This document shows, piece after piece, positions 43,153 to 52,476 of a stretch of 64,000 nt of DNA. Source of the stretch: Methanospirillum purgamenti (GTDB taxonomy: Archaea > Halobacteriota > Methanomicrobia > Methanomicrobiales > Methanospirillaceae); assembly GCF_018502485.1 (NCBI RefSeq), contig NZ_CP075546.1; one strand, given 5' to 3'. The first letter of the stretch is position 1. Every line of letters starts with the position of its first letter. The notes under the pieces were generated by a model. The model searched no databases and was not told where the DNA came from. It was given only the letters and a program-made list of their open reading frames with translations. The position numbers and the translations under genes were made by a program.

Positions 43153-44870
43153 CAGATGAGTGAAGAGAATGAGCTTTTACCCCTGATAAGGGCTGGTATC
43201 AGATCAGCAAGCTGGTCTTTTGAAATTCGGATCTGTTCCATGCTGTCACGGTCACGAAGAGTTACGGTATTATCTTCAAGTGAGTCATAATCAACCGTCA
43301 CAGCAAATGGCGTTCCTATCTCGTCCTGTCTGCGATACCGACGCCCGATTGCCCCTGAGTCATCATATTCAGCAAGAATACTCTGCATTTGAAGCGTTCT
43401 GGTAATTTCTTTTGCCATTTTATCCAGTCCGTCGCGTGACATAAGTGGGAATATTGCAACCTGAACGGGAGCGATTCTGCTCGGGAACCGCATCACTTTC
43501 CTGACTTCACCCTCGACTTCCTCTTCATGGTATGAGTGTTCAAGTACGGCATAGATCATCCGGTCTATACCATAACTTGGTTCGATGACATGAGGTCTGA
43601 CATCAACACCACGGACATCCACCTCTTCTTCTTTTACCTCGTAGAGTTCAGCCGGGACAAAGATCTCTTCTCCATCGATGACAACGGTTGCTCCATCCGG
43701 GCCGGGAGTGACCTCCTGCAGGGCATCTGATATAACCTTGGCTTTTCCCCGGTACTGTGGACCAAGCACACCCATGTTAGCATTGATGACCCGTCTCATT
43801 TCCCGGCGTGGCTCCTCAAACTGGATATATGCGGTAAAAGAATCGCCACTCTGATCAGCATGGGCTTTCAGGTCATAATCTGTACGATCTGCAATTCCTA
43901 CCGTCTCAACCCATCCAAACCGTTCGGAGAAAATCTCAGCATCCCAACAATCTTCTGCATAATGTGCACGTTCATCTGGGAGGTGTTGACGGAATCTGAG
44001 ACGTTCTGGAATTACCCCAATCGTGACGAGCAGTTCGTGGGTCAGGGCCAGATAGTAGGCGACGTATTCGTTCGCAATAACTCCCTGTGCAACAGCATCT
44101 TTCATGGTGTAGGTTTTTGCCTCAAGTCCTCCAAGCTGTTGCTCTGATGAGAGAAGAGGAAATGCATAATTTGCATACCGTTCAAAATTCGGGTGATCCT
44201 TCATCTCAGGGTGAACAAAGATCTCAGCCTCTGCTTGGGTGAATTCACGAAGCCGGATCATTCCCTGCCTGGGAGATATCTCATTCCGATATGAGCGCCC
44301 GATCTGCACGGTTCCAAAGGGAAGCTTATCACGGTAAAACCGGAGTAACCGACCAAAATCAACAAAGATACCTTGAGCTGTCTCGGGCCGTAAATATCCT
44401 TTTCTCTGTGAACCAGGTCCAATGGTAGTCTGAAACATCAGGTTGAAGGTAAAAACATCTACTTTTCCAAGAACCTCATTACATGCAGGACAGGGGAGTG
44501 TACATATTTTTTCTGCAAGAGCCTCACAGGAGAGGGTTGCAGCGTTCGGGACATTGTGGGCTTCAGCTACATGGTCAGCCCGCAAGTATTCATTGCATGC
44601 CGGACACTGACACATCTTGTCAGAAAAACCCTTGACATGTCCGGATGCGATATACATGGCCTCCTGGCCGATGGTTGGGCATTCTATCTCGTAATATCCT
44701 TCCGAGATTACATAGAACTGGCGCCAGAGGTCTTCGATACGGCGTTTGACTAACGTTCCAAGAGGGCCGTAATCGATAAACCCTGCAACCGAGCCATAGC
44801 ATTCTGTAGTTGGCCAGACAAACCCTCTGCGTTTTGCCAGATCCATCACATTATCAAAGACATCGCTCAT
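43152..44870 (-). CDS. glyS: Glycyl-tRNA synthetase
   Basis: 572 residues, the alpha2 class II type of archaea and eukaryotes. RRGFVWPTTECYGSVAGFIDYGPLG, RPETAQGIFVDF, QIGRSYRNEISPRQGMIRLREFTQAE (motif 2), EPSYGIDRMIYAVLEHSY (motif 3) and the C-terminal anticodon-binding domain are all present, as is a CPACNEYL...CPACNE pair of zinc-type knuckles. Coupled to hef. No Shine-Dalgarno site precedes the ATG. Confidence 0.96.
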   Translation of the reverse strand: MSDVFDNVMDLAKRRGFVWPTTECYGSVAGFIDYGPLGTLVKRRIEDLWRQFYVISEGYYEIECPTIGQEAMYIASGHVKGFSDKMCQCPACNEYLRADHVAEAHNVPNAATLSCEALAEKICTLPCPACNEVLGKVDVFTFNLMFQTTIGPGSQRKGYLRPETAQGIFVDFGRLLRFYRDKLPFGTVQIGRSYRNEISPRQGMIRLREFTQAEAEIFVHPEMKDHPNFERYANYAFPLLSSEQQLGGLEAKTYTMKDAVAQGVIANEYVAYYLALTHELLVTIGVIPERLRFRQHLPDERAHYAEDCWDAEIFSERFGWVETVGIADRTDYDLKAHADQSGDSFTAYIQFEEPRREMRRVINANMGVLGPQYRGKAKVISDALQEVTPGPDGATVVIDGEEIFVPAELYEVKEEEVDVRGVDVRPHVIEPSYGIDRMIYAVLEHSYHEEEVEGEVRKVMRFPSRIAPVQVAIFPLMSRDGLDKMAKEITRTLQMQSILAEYDDSGAIGRRYRRQDEIGTPFAVTVDYDSLEDNTVTLRDRDSMEQIRISKDQLADLIPALIRGKSSFSSLI

Positions 44871-44901
44871 CTGGGATCACAAACCGGGTTACATATTGCT
44901 C

Positions 44902-44982
44902 TCAACTACAATGAAGATTTTCTTCTGAATCTGCCCTCCCACCTGCTGAACCAGATGGTGATGATAAACCCTGTCCTACCAT
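44902..44982 (-). CDS. Possible Gly-containing leader peptide before glyS
   Basis: 26 codons from ATG 44982, ending 31 bases before the glyS start. The first 15 residues, MVGQGLSSPSGSAGG, hold five Gly. An in-frame ATG at 45015 would lengthen it to 37 residues. The frame could be chance in a G-rich stretch, and glyS might have its own leaderless transcript, so this is tentative. Confidence 0.25.
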   Translation of the reverse strand: MVGQGLSSPSGSAGGRADSEENLHCS

Positions 44983-45019
44983 GAAGGGTGACTCTGTTGC
45001 ACTTTTACGCCTCATTTGC

Positions 45020-45047
45020 TATGACCATATAATAGATTGTGGTCATA
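45020..45047. promoter_or_regulatory. Inverted repeat around a TATA-like element between glyS and the next gene
   Basis: TATGACCA (45020-45027) and TGGTCATA (45040-45047) are perfect 8-base inverted repeats separated by 12 bases that contain TATAATA. A repressor bound here would block a promoter. The minus-strand TATA would serve the glyS leader. Confidence 0.45.
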
Positions 45048-45122
45048 TTTCGTAAAAATTCCAACAAACTTAAATAATTTCAGCGGTATCTATATCGGTA
45101 ACCCTAGCGTGTGTGAGTCCTA

Positions 45123-45734
45123 ATGCCTGAAGAGGTCGCGAAGAAAGAACAGCTGTTACAACTGTTCGCCAATATGACCGGTAACACAAAAATTGTGGAA
45201 CCGATGAAGAAGATCCATGGTACGCTCCGTGATAGTGATGCTGTCGAGCGAGAAATTGCTCTCATAATGAGAGAACTCCTCGACCAGGGCTTCTTTAAGA
45301 CCAAGCTGAAACCTATTCAGCTTGCAAAGTTGATTTGTGCTTACTACGGTGGTAAAAACGATACGGAAATTGCGAGGGAACTTGGTGATGAAAAACTCTC
45401 CAAGACTGTTGCTCGTGCCCGGGTCAGGATGAAACTCTTCCGTGAACTTGACTTTAAGATGCCGTTTGATCGGAACCAGATGGAGCACCTGCTTGTTTCT
45501 GGTAAAACAATGAAGGAGATAAGTGAGGAATTGGGGATAAGTCCGTCAACCCTTCGTGAATACCGGCATGTCCTTGAAGCCATGGTTGATCGGGAGATGG
45601 ATCAGTATCTCGAACGTATCCGTGACGTGATGGAAGACCGTGATCTTACTGAGAGTATGACTTCCTCTGCAACGAAAGATGCCTTTGGTGAATCCATAGA
45701 CATTACCGAAGCAGAGTTGATTGACATCACCTGA
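45123..45734 (+). CDS. Archaeal helix-turn-helix protein, conditioned-medium-induced protein 4 type
   Basis: 203 residues. The middle part has two HTH-like units: AYYGGKNDTEIARELGDEKLSKTVARARVRM and HLLVSGKTMKEISEELGISPSTLREYRHVLE, the second like a sigma/LuxR recognition helix. It resembles the haloarchaeal protein annotated as conditioned medium-induced protein 4. Role unknown. Upstream CTTAAATAAT near 45070 may be its TATA box. The next gene starts nine bases later. Confidence 0.65.
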   Translation: MPEEVAKKEQLLQLFANMTGNTKIVEPMKKIHGTLRDSDAVEREIALIMRELLDQGFFKTKLKPIQLAKLICAYYGGKNDTEIARELGDEKLSKTVARARVRMKLFRELDFKMPFDRNQMEHLLVSGKTMKEISEELGISPSTLREYRHVLEAMVDREMDQYLERIRDVMEDRDLTESMTSSATKDAFGESIDITEAELIDIT

Positions 45735-45743
45735 ACATTTTTT

Positions 45744-46403
45744 ATGAAAATTATTTATCCTGGCCATTCCTGTATCGTACTGGAAGGTTCGAAATCCATC
45801 CTGATTGATCCCTCCGTTCCGGATAGTGATATCAGGATTAAACCTGATCTTGTTGCAGTGACCCATGCTCATGCCGATCATCTGGGTATTGCCGCATCAT
45901 ATTCGGTCCCGATAATTACCAATAATGAGATCGCTCATTACCTCCGGGGGAAGGGGTGCACTACTGAAGCAATGAATATCGGTGGGACTATTGTTGTGGA
46001 TGATGTTTCATTTACCATGACGCAGGCATTGCATTCATCCTGGATAGAAGAGGCAGGAATAGGTATGTATGGTGGTAGTGCAGCTGGATTTATCATCCGG
46101 ATGGATGGGGTGACTGTGTATCATGCAGGTGATACAGGTCTGTTTTCAGATATGCGTCTTATCGGTGAGTTATACCATCCTGATGTGGCTCTTATCCCGG
46201 TTGGAGGGAGATATACGATGGGTCCAGGAGAAGGGATGATGGCTGCAGAGTTTATCGGTGCTCCAATTGTAATTCCAATACATTACAATACGTTTGAAAA
46301 GATACGTCAGGATGTTTCTGAGTTTGCCCGGGCGATTAATGAAACGACAGATATGACAGCAGTTATTCTTGAGCCCGGAATGGAGTATAAGATACCTGCA
46401 TAA
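45744..46403 (+). CDS. UPF0173-type metal-dependent hydrolase (metallo-beta-lactamase fold)
   Basis: 219 residues. Zinc ligands in THAHADHLG, ALHSSW, YHAGDTGLFSDM and IPIHYNTFEKI match the UPF0173/UlaG-like branch. Substrate unknown. It probably shares a transcript with the HTH gene before it. Confidence 0.88.
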   Translation: MKIIYPGHSCIVLEGSKSILIDPSVPDSDIRIKPDLVAVTHAHADHLGIAASYSVPIITNNEIAHYLRGKGCTTEAMNIGGTIVVDDVSFTMTQALHSSWIEEAGIGMYGGSAAGFIIRMDGVTVYHAGDTGLFSDMRLIGELYHPDVALIPVGGRYTMGPGEGMMAAEFIGAPIVIPIHYNTFEKIRQDVSEFARAINETTDMTAVILEPGMEYKIPA

Positions 46404-46459
46404 TCATATCACTATTTTTTTATGTATTCTTATTGATCAGAACAGAATGCAAATATGTG

Positions 46460-48235
46460 TTACACAAATCGTCTGGGATCAGTGATTACATCAACGATCA
46501 CAGGACAATCTTGACTGGTTGCCCAGATTACCGCTGACTCAAGTTCCTCAGGTTTTTCTACCCTGGTACCTTCACCTCCGCATGATTTGGCATATAAAAC
46601 AAAGTCCGGATTATGCAAGGCAGTTGCATAGTTAGGATATTTTTCTATCTGTTGTTCAACCTGGATCATTCCGAGTTCATGGTTATTGAGGATAATTACC
46701 ACCATGGGGAGATTATATTTAACAGCTGTAACAAAATCACCCATTGCCATTGCAAATCCACCATCTCCGGTAATGCAAAATACTCGTTTTTCTGGATATG
46801 CGATTTTTCCCGCTATTGCTCCGGGAAATCCAAATCCCATAGTAGCAAGATATCCAGACATGACAAATTTCTGACCCTTCATTCGAAAATTTCTTCCAAA
46901 CCACCAGCCATTTTCACCGACGTCTACTGAAATTATGGCATCGGATGGAATAATTTTTGAGAGGATTTCCATGATATATGGAGGCCGTATGGGAGTGGAA
47001 CGATCATCAGCTTCGGCTTTTCTGATCTTCTCCCATGGTTTTTTTACCTGTTCGACCCGATTTCTTGCACTTGAATGAGAAGAGGATGGGATACTTTGAA
47101 GTATTTCTCTTAAGACTTCTCCGACATCCCCATACACCGGAAGAGTATCTTTTCCCCTGCCAAGACGAATAGGATCATAATCGACTTGTATTATCCTGGT
47201 ATGTTCTGGAACTCGGGTCATCTTAGAAAATCCAACTCCAAGAGTGATGAGCAGATCTGCCTGTTCAACCATTGTTCGTGCTCCAGGAGATCCAACCGTT
47301 CCGAGAATACCCGCATACAGTGGATGTTCATCAGGAATTATTCCTTTTGCACGAAATGTTGAGAGGATTGGAGCATCTATTCTATCTGCAAATGTTTCTA
47401 ACTGATATGGATAGGAATGTGCTCCCCACCCAGCAAGGATTACCGGAGATGTAGATGAATGAATAAGGGTTATTGCTTTTTGTAGGGTTTCATTATCTGG
47501 ACGAATCATCCGATTTGGAATAACTCCATGGACTGTAGCATATTCTGGATCAATCTCCTGTTTTTGAATATCGTTTGGAACTGATATCTGTGCAACACCA
47601 CTTCTTACTACCGCATGTTGCACTGCCATGGTCAGAATTTTCATTGTCATTTTCTTATCATAGATGGTATTATTGAAAACAGTCACCGGTCTGAAAAATG
47701 CGTCCTGATCTATCTCCTGAAAGCCTCCCGGACCAGCATATTGCATCTCTACCTGTCCGTTTATTGAAAGGACAGATGCTCTATCTTCCTTGGCATCATA
47801 CAGGCCGGTGGTCAGGTTGGTAGCTCCCGGACCCGCAATAGTGACACATGCGGCTATTTTTCCGGTGAGTTTATTGTACGCTGATGCGGCCATTGCAGCA
47901 TTTTCTTCATGACGAAAGAGAGTAAATCGTGCATTATCATTTTTTCGGATGGCGTCGATGATACCAAGACTACTTGTTCCGGGTACTCCGAAATACTCAG
48001 TGATCCCAAAATGGACCAGGTTTTTAATTATTGCTTCAGAAACCGTAGGGAGAATAGCAGTAGAAGGATTATTCTCTAATACTCGTTTGAATGCAGTTTT
48101 ATCTGCATGACAGATGGGGCATCGCCAGGTATCCGGAATTGATGAAAAAGGGGTTCCTGGTGGAATATTGGTAGATTGATCTCCAGACATTTCATCGTAC
48201 AGATATTCGCATATACTACACTTCCATACTGCCAT
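46460..48235 (-). CDS. Rubredoxin fused to a pyruvate-oxidase/acetolactate-synthase-like TPP enzyme
   Basis: 591 residues. Residues 1-52 are a rubredoxin with both iron knuckles (C6SIC9 and C39PIC42). Residues 60-591 are a TPP enzyme: catalytic Glu in FRHEENAA (about 110), a central domain, and the TPP/Mg motif GDGGF...IILNN (490-518). The central domain DLLITLGVGFSKM looks like the nucleotide-binding fold of this family. It is most likely a 2-oxo-acid oxidase or decarboxylase that passes electrons to its own rubredoxin and on to an oxidase such as FprA. Acetolactate synthase is the alternative, but the fusion argues for redox use. Confidence 0.9.
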   Translation of the reverse strand: MAVWKCSICEYLYDEMSGDQSTNIPPGTPFSSIPDTWRCPICHADKTAFKRVLENNPSTAILPTVSEAIIKNLVHFGITEYFGVPGTSSLGIIDAIRKNDNARFTLFRHEENAAMAASAYNKLTGKIAACVTIAGPGATNLTTGLYDAKEDRASVLSINGQVEMQYAGPGGFQEIDQDAFFRPVTVFNNTIYDKKMTMKILTMAVQHAVVRSGVAQISVPNDIQKQEIDPEYATVHGVIPNRMIRPDNETLQKAITLIHSSTSPVILAGWGAHSYPYQLETFADRIDAPILSTFRAKGIIPDEHPLYAGILGTVGSPGARTMVEQADLLITLGVGFSKMTRVPEHTRIIQVDYDPIRLGRGKDTLPVYGDVGEVLREILQSIPSSSHSSARNRVEQVKKPWEKIRKAEADDRSTPIRPPYIMEILSKIIPSDAIISVDVGENGWWFGRNFRMKGQKFVMSGYLATMGFGFPGAIAGKIAYPEKRVFCITGDGGFAMAMGDFVTAVKYNLPMVVIILNNHELGMIQVEQQIEKYPNYATALHNPDFVLYAKSCGGEGTRVEKPEELESAVIWATSQDCPVIVDVITDPRRFV

Positions 48236-48522
48236 GATAAGTCAATTACTGATGCTGGAGTTTTAATATTTGTCTCTGTATTGGATGATGAACAGTTATT
48301 GTTTATATATACCATTTTATGTTACATTGAATTATCAGGATTCTTATTGGTTGATCCAATTGTTCATGTGCTGATTGAGTTCACCTTTAGTTTTTCCCCT
48401 CTCTTGCTATTTGATTAGGATCAGATAGAAATCATATATACATAGCCCATTTAGAATGACTGGCCAAAATTTTTTAAAAAATTGAAGGATGAAAATCTGA
48501 AGTATTTAGTTTTTAAATTAAT

Positions 48523-49098
48523 ATGAACGAAACATTTTTCAGTATAAAAGAATATGTGCAGAGGATATTGTATGAGCCTGGTTCTCATGGATTTGATCAT
48601 ACGTTGCGTGTGACAGATCTGTGTCACACCATCGGGATGAAAGAGCAGGCAAATCTGGATATATTGATCCCTGCTGCACTGTTTCATGATATTGCCCGCC
48701 CGGTTGAAAAAAAGACTGGCATACCTCATGAAAAAGAAGGGGCAAGAATTGCCGGAGAATATTTCACATCAATAGGGTATAATGATCCATATATCCCACT
48801 CATTCAACATGCAATTGAGGCTCACCGGTTTAGTTCTGATCCGGTACCTGTTACATTAGAAGCAAAAATATTGTCTGATGCTGATAATCTTGATGCAATT
48901 GGTGCGGTAGGGATTGCCCGGACATTTATTTCCTCTGGAGAGCGAAATAGCGATATTCCTGATGCAGTGAGTCATGTATATGAGAAATTGTTGAAGTTAA
49001 AAGATCTTATGTACACTCAAACAGCAGAGGAAATTGCGATGAAAAGGCATAATTTTCTTCTTTATTTTATGAGTGTCCTTGAAAATGAGATAAAATAA
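48523..49098 (+). CDS. HD-domain phosphohydrolase
   Basis: 191 residues. HD ligands: H in GFDHTLRV, HD in LFHDIARP, and the distal D in SDADNLDAIGAVGIART, as in the YfbR/uncharacterised HDIG-like group. Substrate unknown. It is convergent with the secreted protein gene, with nine bases between stops. Upstream lies a perfect A/T palindrome at 48468-48483. Confidence 0.85.
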   Translation: MNETFFSIKEYVQRILYEPGSHGFDHTLRVTDLCHTIGMKEQANLDILIPAALFHDIARPVEKKTGIPHEKEGARIAGEYFTSIGYNDPYIPLIQHAIEAHRFSSDPVPVTLEAKILSDADNLDAIGAVGIARTFISSGERNSDIPDAVSHVYEKLLKLKDLMYTQTAEEIAMKRHNFLLYFMSVLENEIK

Positions 49099-49106
49099 GG
49101 GATATT

Positions 49107-50426
49107 TTATTCAAGAGAAAATGAGATTGCTTTTTTATATGTCGAAGCTACACCATCAGTATTCCAGACGCAAAGATCCATTTTGCCTGAAGTAATCTCC
49201 TCAGATAATGGAGCATCAATTTTTACCCGTATTTTCATGGCATTGTGCATCACAACAGGCTTTGGATAGAATGAAAACCACTTAAGGTTATCTCCTGCCA
49301 ATAAGACCTCACACGGTTCAATTAATTCTCGTCCGGTAATTGAAACGTCCTCTGCAGCGTCAGGTGTCAGGACTGGTGCATCTACTGACAGAATTACAGG
49401 TTCTATGAGTTTGGGGGTGACTTCAAATGGGATGGTTGCTTTTCCAGTCTTTGTTGTTATCACCAGATTCCAGGTACCCAATTCAGCATCCACAGGGATG
49501 TCAATCATGACTACACCATACTTCTGGTTTTCGGCAAAACAGTAATTATATGCATCAATTACCATATTATCCTTAACAAGGGTCACATACACTGGGGATG
49601 TGAAGTGATCCCCATATATTTTAATTCCCATGGTGTTGCCGGCCCCTCCTGTAAAGGGATAGATGCTGGTAACGTGAATTTCACGCTCGTTTATTATCTT
49701 ACCGTTTATTGCACCTATCTGGAGATCTGATGTTTGATTTTCAGAATCAGATTTTACTGGTATCGTAATCGCTGGTGAAGTAATTTCCAGTGTTTTACCT
49801 GGTTCTTCTAATACACTCGAATTATTGAATTCTGAACTCGCAGAACCGTTTAATACTGTTAGGTTTACCGAATTTGTCCGAAGGTCCGTTCCTTTTATAA
49901 ATGCACGGATTGGATACACTCCCGGTTTTCCTGTTTCAGGAATGGAAACTGATTGTATTCTCTTCGTGCTACGAAGGATGAGATCAGGGACTTGTGATCC
50001 AATACCTACTCCGAGTAGTTCTGGATCAGGGATTGCCTGAAAATCAACCTGCTCTCCAAGGAGTTTTGTTGTGTCTAGTGACCATATCCGTTCTCCGGAG
50101 GCTTTTATTGTTGCACCACTTTTTCCTGTTATGGTCATCGCAGAAACATCGAGGTTTAAAGTAAACTCAACTGACTCACCAGCATTCACTGTATCTGGCA
50201 GAACAGACAAGGTTCCTTTCAATAAGAGTGTGCCACTTGGGGGTGGCATATCACCAGACCAGTTGGAAAACCCCTGTCCATAATTTTCAAAGAAAGGACC
50301 ATTGAAAATAATTTTCTCATCAGAGACTGCTGCACTCGCAAAGCCAATACCTGTGGATAATGTCAGTATGATCATTATCAACACTATTGGCAGACCTGAA
50401 AATGCTTGAGTCATATTATTACCCAT
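49107..50426 (-). CDS. Secreted surface protein of methanogen DUF3821 type
   Basis: 439 residues with an N-terminal signal peptide (about 1-33). The N-terminal domain (VSDEKIIFNGPFFENYGQGFSNWSG, then VLPDTVNAGESVEFTLN) resembles DUF3821-type modules common in Methanomicrobiales. An IPT/TIG-like Ig domain follows (TSIYPFTGGAGNTMGIKIYGDHF, about 250-350). Likely exported or anchored at the envelope. ATG at residue 5 is an alternative start. Confidence 0.75.
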   Translation of the reverse strand: MGNNMTQAFSGLPIVLIMIILTLSTGIGFASAAVSDEKIIFNGPFFENYGQGFSNWSGDMPPPSGTLLLKGTLSVLPDTVNAGESVEFTLNLDVSAMTITGKSGATIKASGERIWSLDTTKLLGEQVDFQAIPDPELLGVGIGSQVPDLILRSTKRIQSVSIPETGKPGVYPIRAFIKGTDLRTNSVNLTVLNGSASSEFNNSSVLEEPGKTLEITSPAITIPVKSDSENQTSDLQIGAINGKIINEREIHVTSIYPFTGGAGNTMGIKIYGDHFTSPVYVTLVKDNMVIDAYNYCFAENQKYGVVMIDIPVDAELGTWNLVITTKTGKATIPFEVTPKLIEPVILSVDAPVLTPDAAEDVSITGRELIEPCEVLLAGDNLKWFSFYPKPVVMHNAMKIRVKIDAPLSEEITSGKMDLCVWNTDGVASTYKKAISFSLE

Positions 50427-50588
50427 GATGCCACCACATTTCTAAAAAGGAAATTATAAGTTTCGGAATTTATTAGTTCCGAATATTATGGTATGTTCTT
50501 ACATCTCTTCGGGTATTTCTATACATGATGCTGTGTATCAATTTATGAAAAATGATTGATCAGAAGAATTTAAATTAGTAAATGGATC

Positions 50589-51026
50589 TTATTCATACCT
50601 TTTGGCATAATTATCAATTGCTTCCATAGTTTTTGGAGTCTCGTTTGGTGATAATACAATATCATCAACGTTGATATGAAAATAAGCAAGAGTTTCCTTA
50701 ATCAACGGGATATCCATGAATCCCTCAATGTCCCCTGATGAAAGAGAATCGATTATCCGGGTCAGGGATATGTCCACCATGGAGAAAATTGATCCTCCAT
50801 CCTCACCATATGAGGTATCAATTCCGGTTTTTTCCAAAAGGTCAATCATCATCTCCATATCATTCTCTACCGGCATCCCTCCGGCTTCTGATCCATTGAA
50901 AACTCCAGAATATTTATGTAGTGCAGATTCATCTTGAGTTCCAGCGAGAATACCATAATTCATACTTCCAATTGTTATTATAAGTGTCAGAAAAAGAACA
51001 GTTTTGAAATTAGTATGGAATATCAT
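50589..51026 (-). CDS. Small secreted hypothetical protein
   Basis: 145 residues with a signal peptide (FKTVLFLTLIITIGSMNYGILA). The mature part is acidic. No family recognised. The same direction as the DUF3821-type gene, 162 bases upstream of it. Confidence 0.6.
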   Translation of the reverse strand: MIFHTNFKTVLFLTLIITIGSMNYGILAGTQDESALHKYSGVFNGSEAGGMPVENDMEMMIDLLEKTGIDTSYGEDGGSIFSMVDISLTRIIDSLSSGDIEGFMDIPLIKETLAYFHINVDDIVLSPNETPKTMEAIDNYAKRYE

Positions 51027-51219
51027 TGATAGTTTGGTTCAATGGACAAATTTTTAATTTTACTAGGGGTGATTTCACATTTATCATGCAAGTATTCGAT
51101 TGTATTCCTGTATTTTCTTACTTTTTATCTCTTATCATGAAAATGTTTTATTGTATGGCAGTAAGTATCATACATGAGTCTGGTAGAACATCTATTATGG
51201 TTTAAGGTGGAAAAAGACT

Positions 51220-51684
51220 ATGAATATTGAACATTTTGTTTTATTATTGATGATAGTCATTTCAACAATATTAGTGAGCGGTTGTAGTTCAATTTTTCAG
51301 GAACCATCCGTTACAGTTGGATCCGTAGATCTAGCTCACATAAATGCCACTGATCTAAGTCTGAATATAACACTGAATGTGGAAAATCCAAATCCCTTTG
51401 GGATCATGTTCAGGAAAATTACTGCAGATGTATCCTACCTGAATGGTAAGGAATGGAACCAGTTAAGCCATATTGAAAAGGAGGATATTGATATAATGGT
51501 TGGAGAGAGCACTGTATTGTTGCCAGTATCGGTCAGGAATGAAGATCTGATTAAAGCTGGGTTTCACCTTTTGTTGTCCGGTGATATTTCTATACAGGTT
51601 ACGGGTATTGCAGAGCCATCTTTCTTTGGATTTGAGCCACGAATCCCCTTTCAGGAGACAAGATCCATTCCCCTAAAAATATGA
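51220..51684 (+). CDS. LEA14-like (WHy domain) lipoprotein
   Basis: 154 residues. The lipobox LVSGC ends the signal peptide at about residue 22. The rest is a single late-embryogenesis-abundant type 2 domain (LNITLNVENPNPFGIMFRKITADVSYLNG). Such proteins are linked to desiccation and stress tolerance. A T/A-rich run after the stop probably ends transcription. Confidence 0.85.
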   Translation: MNIEHFVLLLMIVISTILVSGCSSIFQEPSVTVGSVDLAHINATDLSLNITLNVENPNPFGIMFRKITADVSYLNGKEWNQLSHIEKEDIDIMVGESTVLLPVSVRNEDLIKAGFHLLLSGDISIQVTGIAEPSFFGFEPRIPFQETRSIPLKI

Positions 51685-51732
51685 ATTTCCCTTTTTTTTA
51701 AAAAAAATTGGCTTTTATGGGTAGGCAATATC

Positions 51733-52089
51733 TTACTTGTTTTTACAGTTTTTTTCCGGAATTGATGACCCGGTATGAAGGAGATATTCTGATCCCCATG
51801 AACAGAGGGATTCGAGAACTGGAATAACTGAAATCCCTAAAGGAGTAAGAGAATACTCAACTCGTGGCGGGACTTCCGGGTACATAACCCTCATTATTAC
51901 ACCGTCATCTTCAAGTTCCCGAAGTTGTTTCGTAAGCATCCGTGGAGATACCATGGGAAGGTGATCCATAATCTGGGTAAATCGGAGTGTCCCTGATTTC
52001 AATTGCCAGATAATTAGAGCTTTCCATTTTCCTCCAATTACGGCTAGAGCAGCCTCTACTGGACAATGATATTGATTTTTTTCATTCAT
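51733..52089 (-). CDS. HxlR-family transcriptional regulator
   Basis: 118 residues from ATG 52089, chosen because the family begins CPVEAALAVIGGKWKALIIWQL, with its redox-type Cys; an ATG at 52188 would add 33 unlikely residues. Winged helix TLRFTQIMDHLPMVSPRMLTKQLRELEDDGVI. It is divergent from the tautomerase/nitroreductase pair and probably controls it. Relatives sense electrophiles or oxidants through the N-terminal Cys. Confidence 0.9.
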   Translation of the reverse strand: MNEKNQYHCPVEAALAVIGGKWKALIIWQLKSGTLRFTQIMDHLPMVSPRMLTKQLRELEDDGVIMRVMYPEVPPRVEYSLTPLGISVIPVLESLCSWGSEYLLHTGSSIPEKNCKNK

Positions 52090-52139
52090 ACATATAGGAC
52101 TTTTACTATCCGTTAGAATGCAATTATTAATAATATAGT

Positions 52140-52158
52140 TACTACCTAATGTATAGTA
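52140..52158. promoter_or_regulatory. Candidate HxlR operator
   Basis: TACTA and TAGTA inverted half-sites separated by nine bases, midway between the divergent starts at 52089 and 52243, in a TATA-rich stretch. Similar half-sites are known for HxlR-type repressors such as YodB. Confidence 0.4.
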
Positions 52159-52242
52159 TTGAAATATGATGGAGCAATTCTTGGACAATCAATCTTCCAA
52201 ATTTTTTGATCAAGGTTTCTCTGGATATTTCAGGAGAGGGTA

Positions 52243-52461
52243 ATGCCTGTCATATCATTAGAAATTGCACCGGTTGGTACGGAAAAAAAAGAAGAACTTA
52301 TTAAAAATCTCACGAAAATTGCAAGTGAGATAACAAACATTTCCGAATCGTCCTTTGTCGTGCTTATTAAAGAGTATCCTCTTGATGCGATTGGGGTGGG
52401 AGGTATCCCCCTGACTGATGTATTTGCACAAAGAGCGAAAAACCAGGATAATTCTCAGTAA
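52243..52461 (+). CDS. 4-oxalocrotonate tautomerase family protein
   Basis: 72 residues. Begins MPVISLEIAP, so Pro becomes the N-terminal catalytic base after Met removal. FVVLIKEYPLDAIGVGGIPL fits the family. GAGG precedes the ATG. It shares a transcript with the nitroreductase 15 bases downstream. Confidence 0.85.
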   Translation: MPVISLEIAPVGTEKKEELIKNLTKIASEITNISESSFVVLIKEYPLDAIGVGGIPLTDVFAQRAKNQDNSQ

Positions 52462-52476
52462 TTACTGGAAGATAAA

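Noticed and set aside
48468..48483. Perfect 16-bp palindrome AATTTTTTAAAAAATT as an operator of the HD gene
   Set aside because: It is a T6/A6 tract, so its symmetry is easily produced by base composition; a bidirectional terminator-like role is equally likely.
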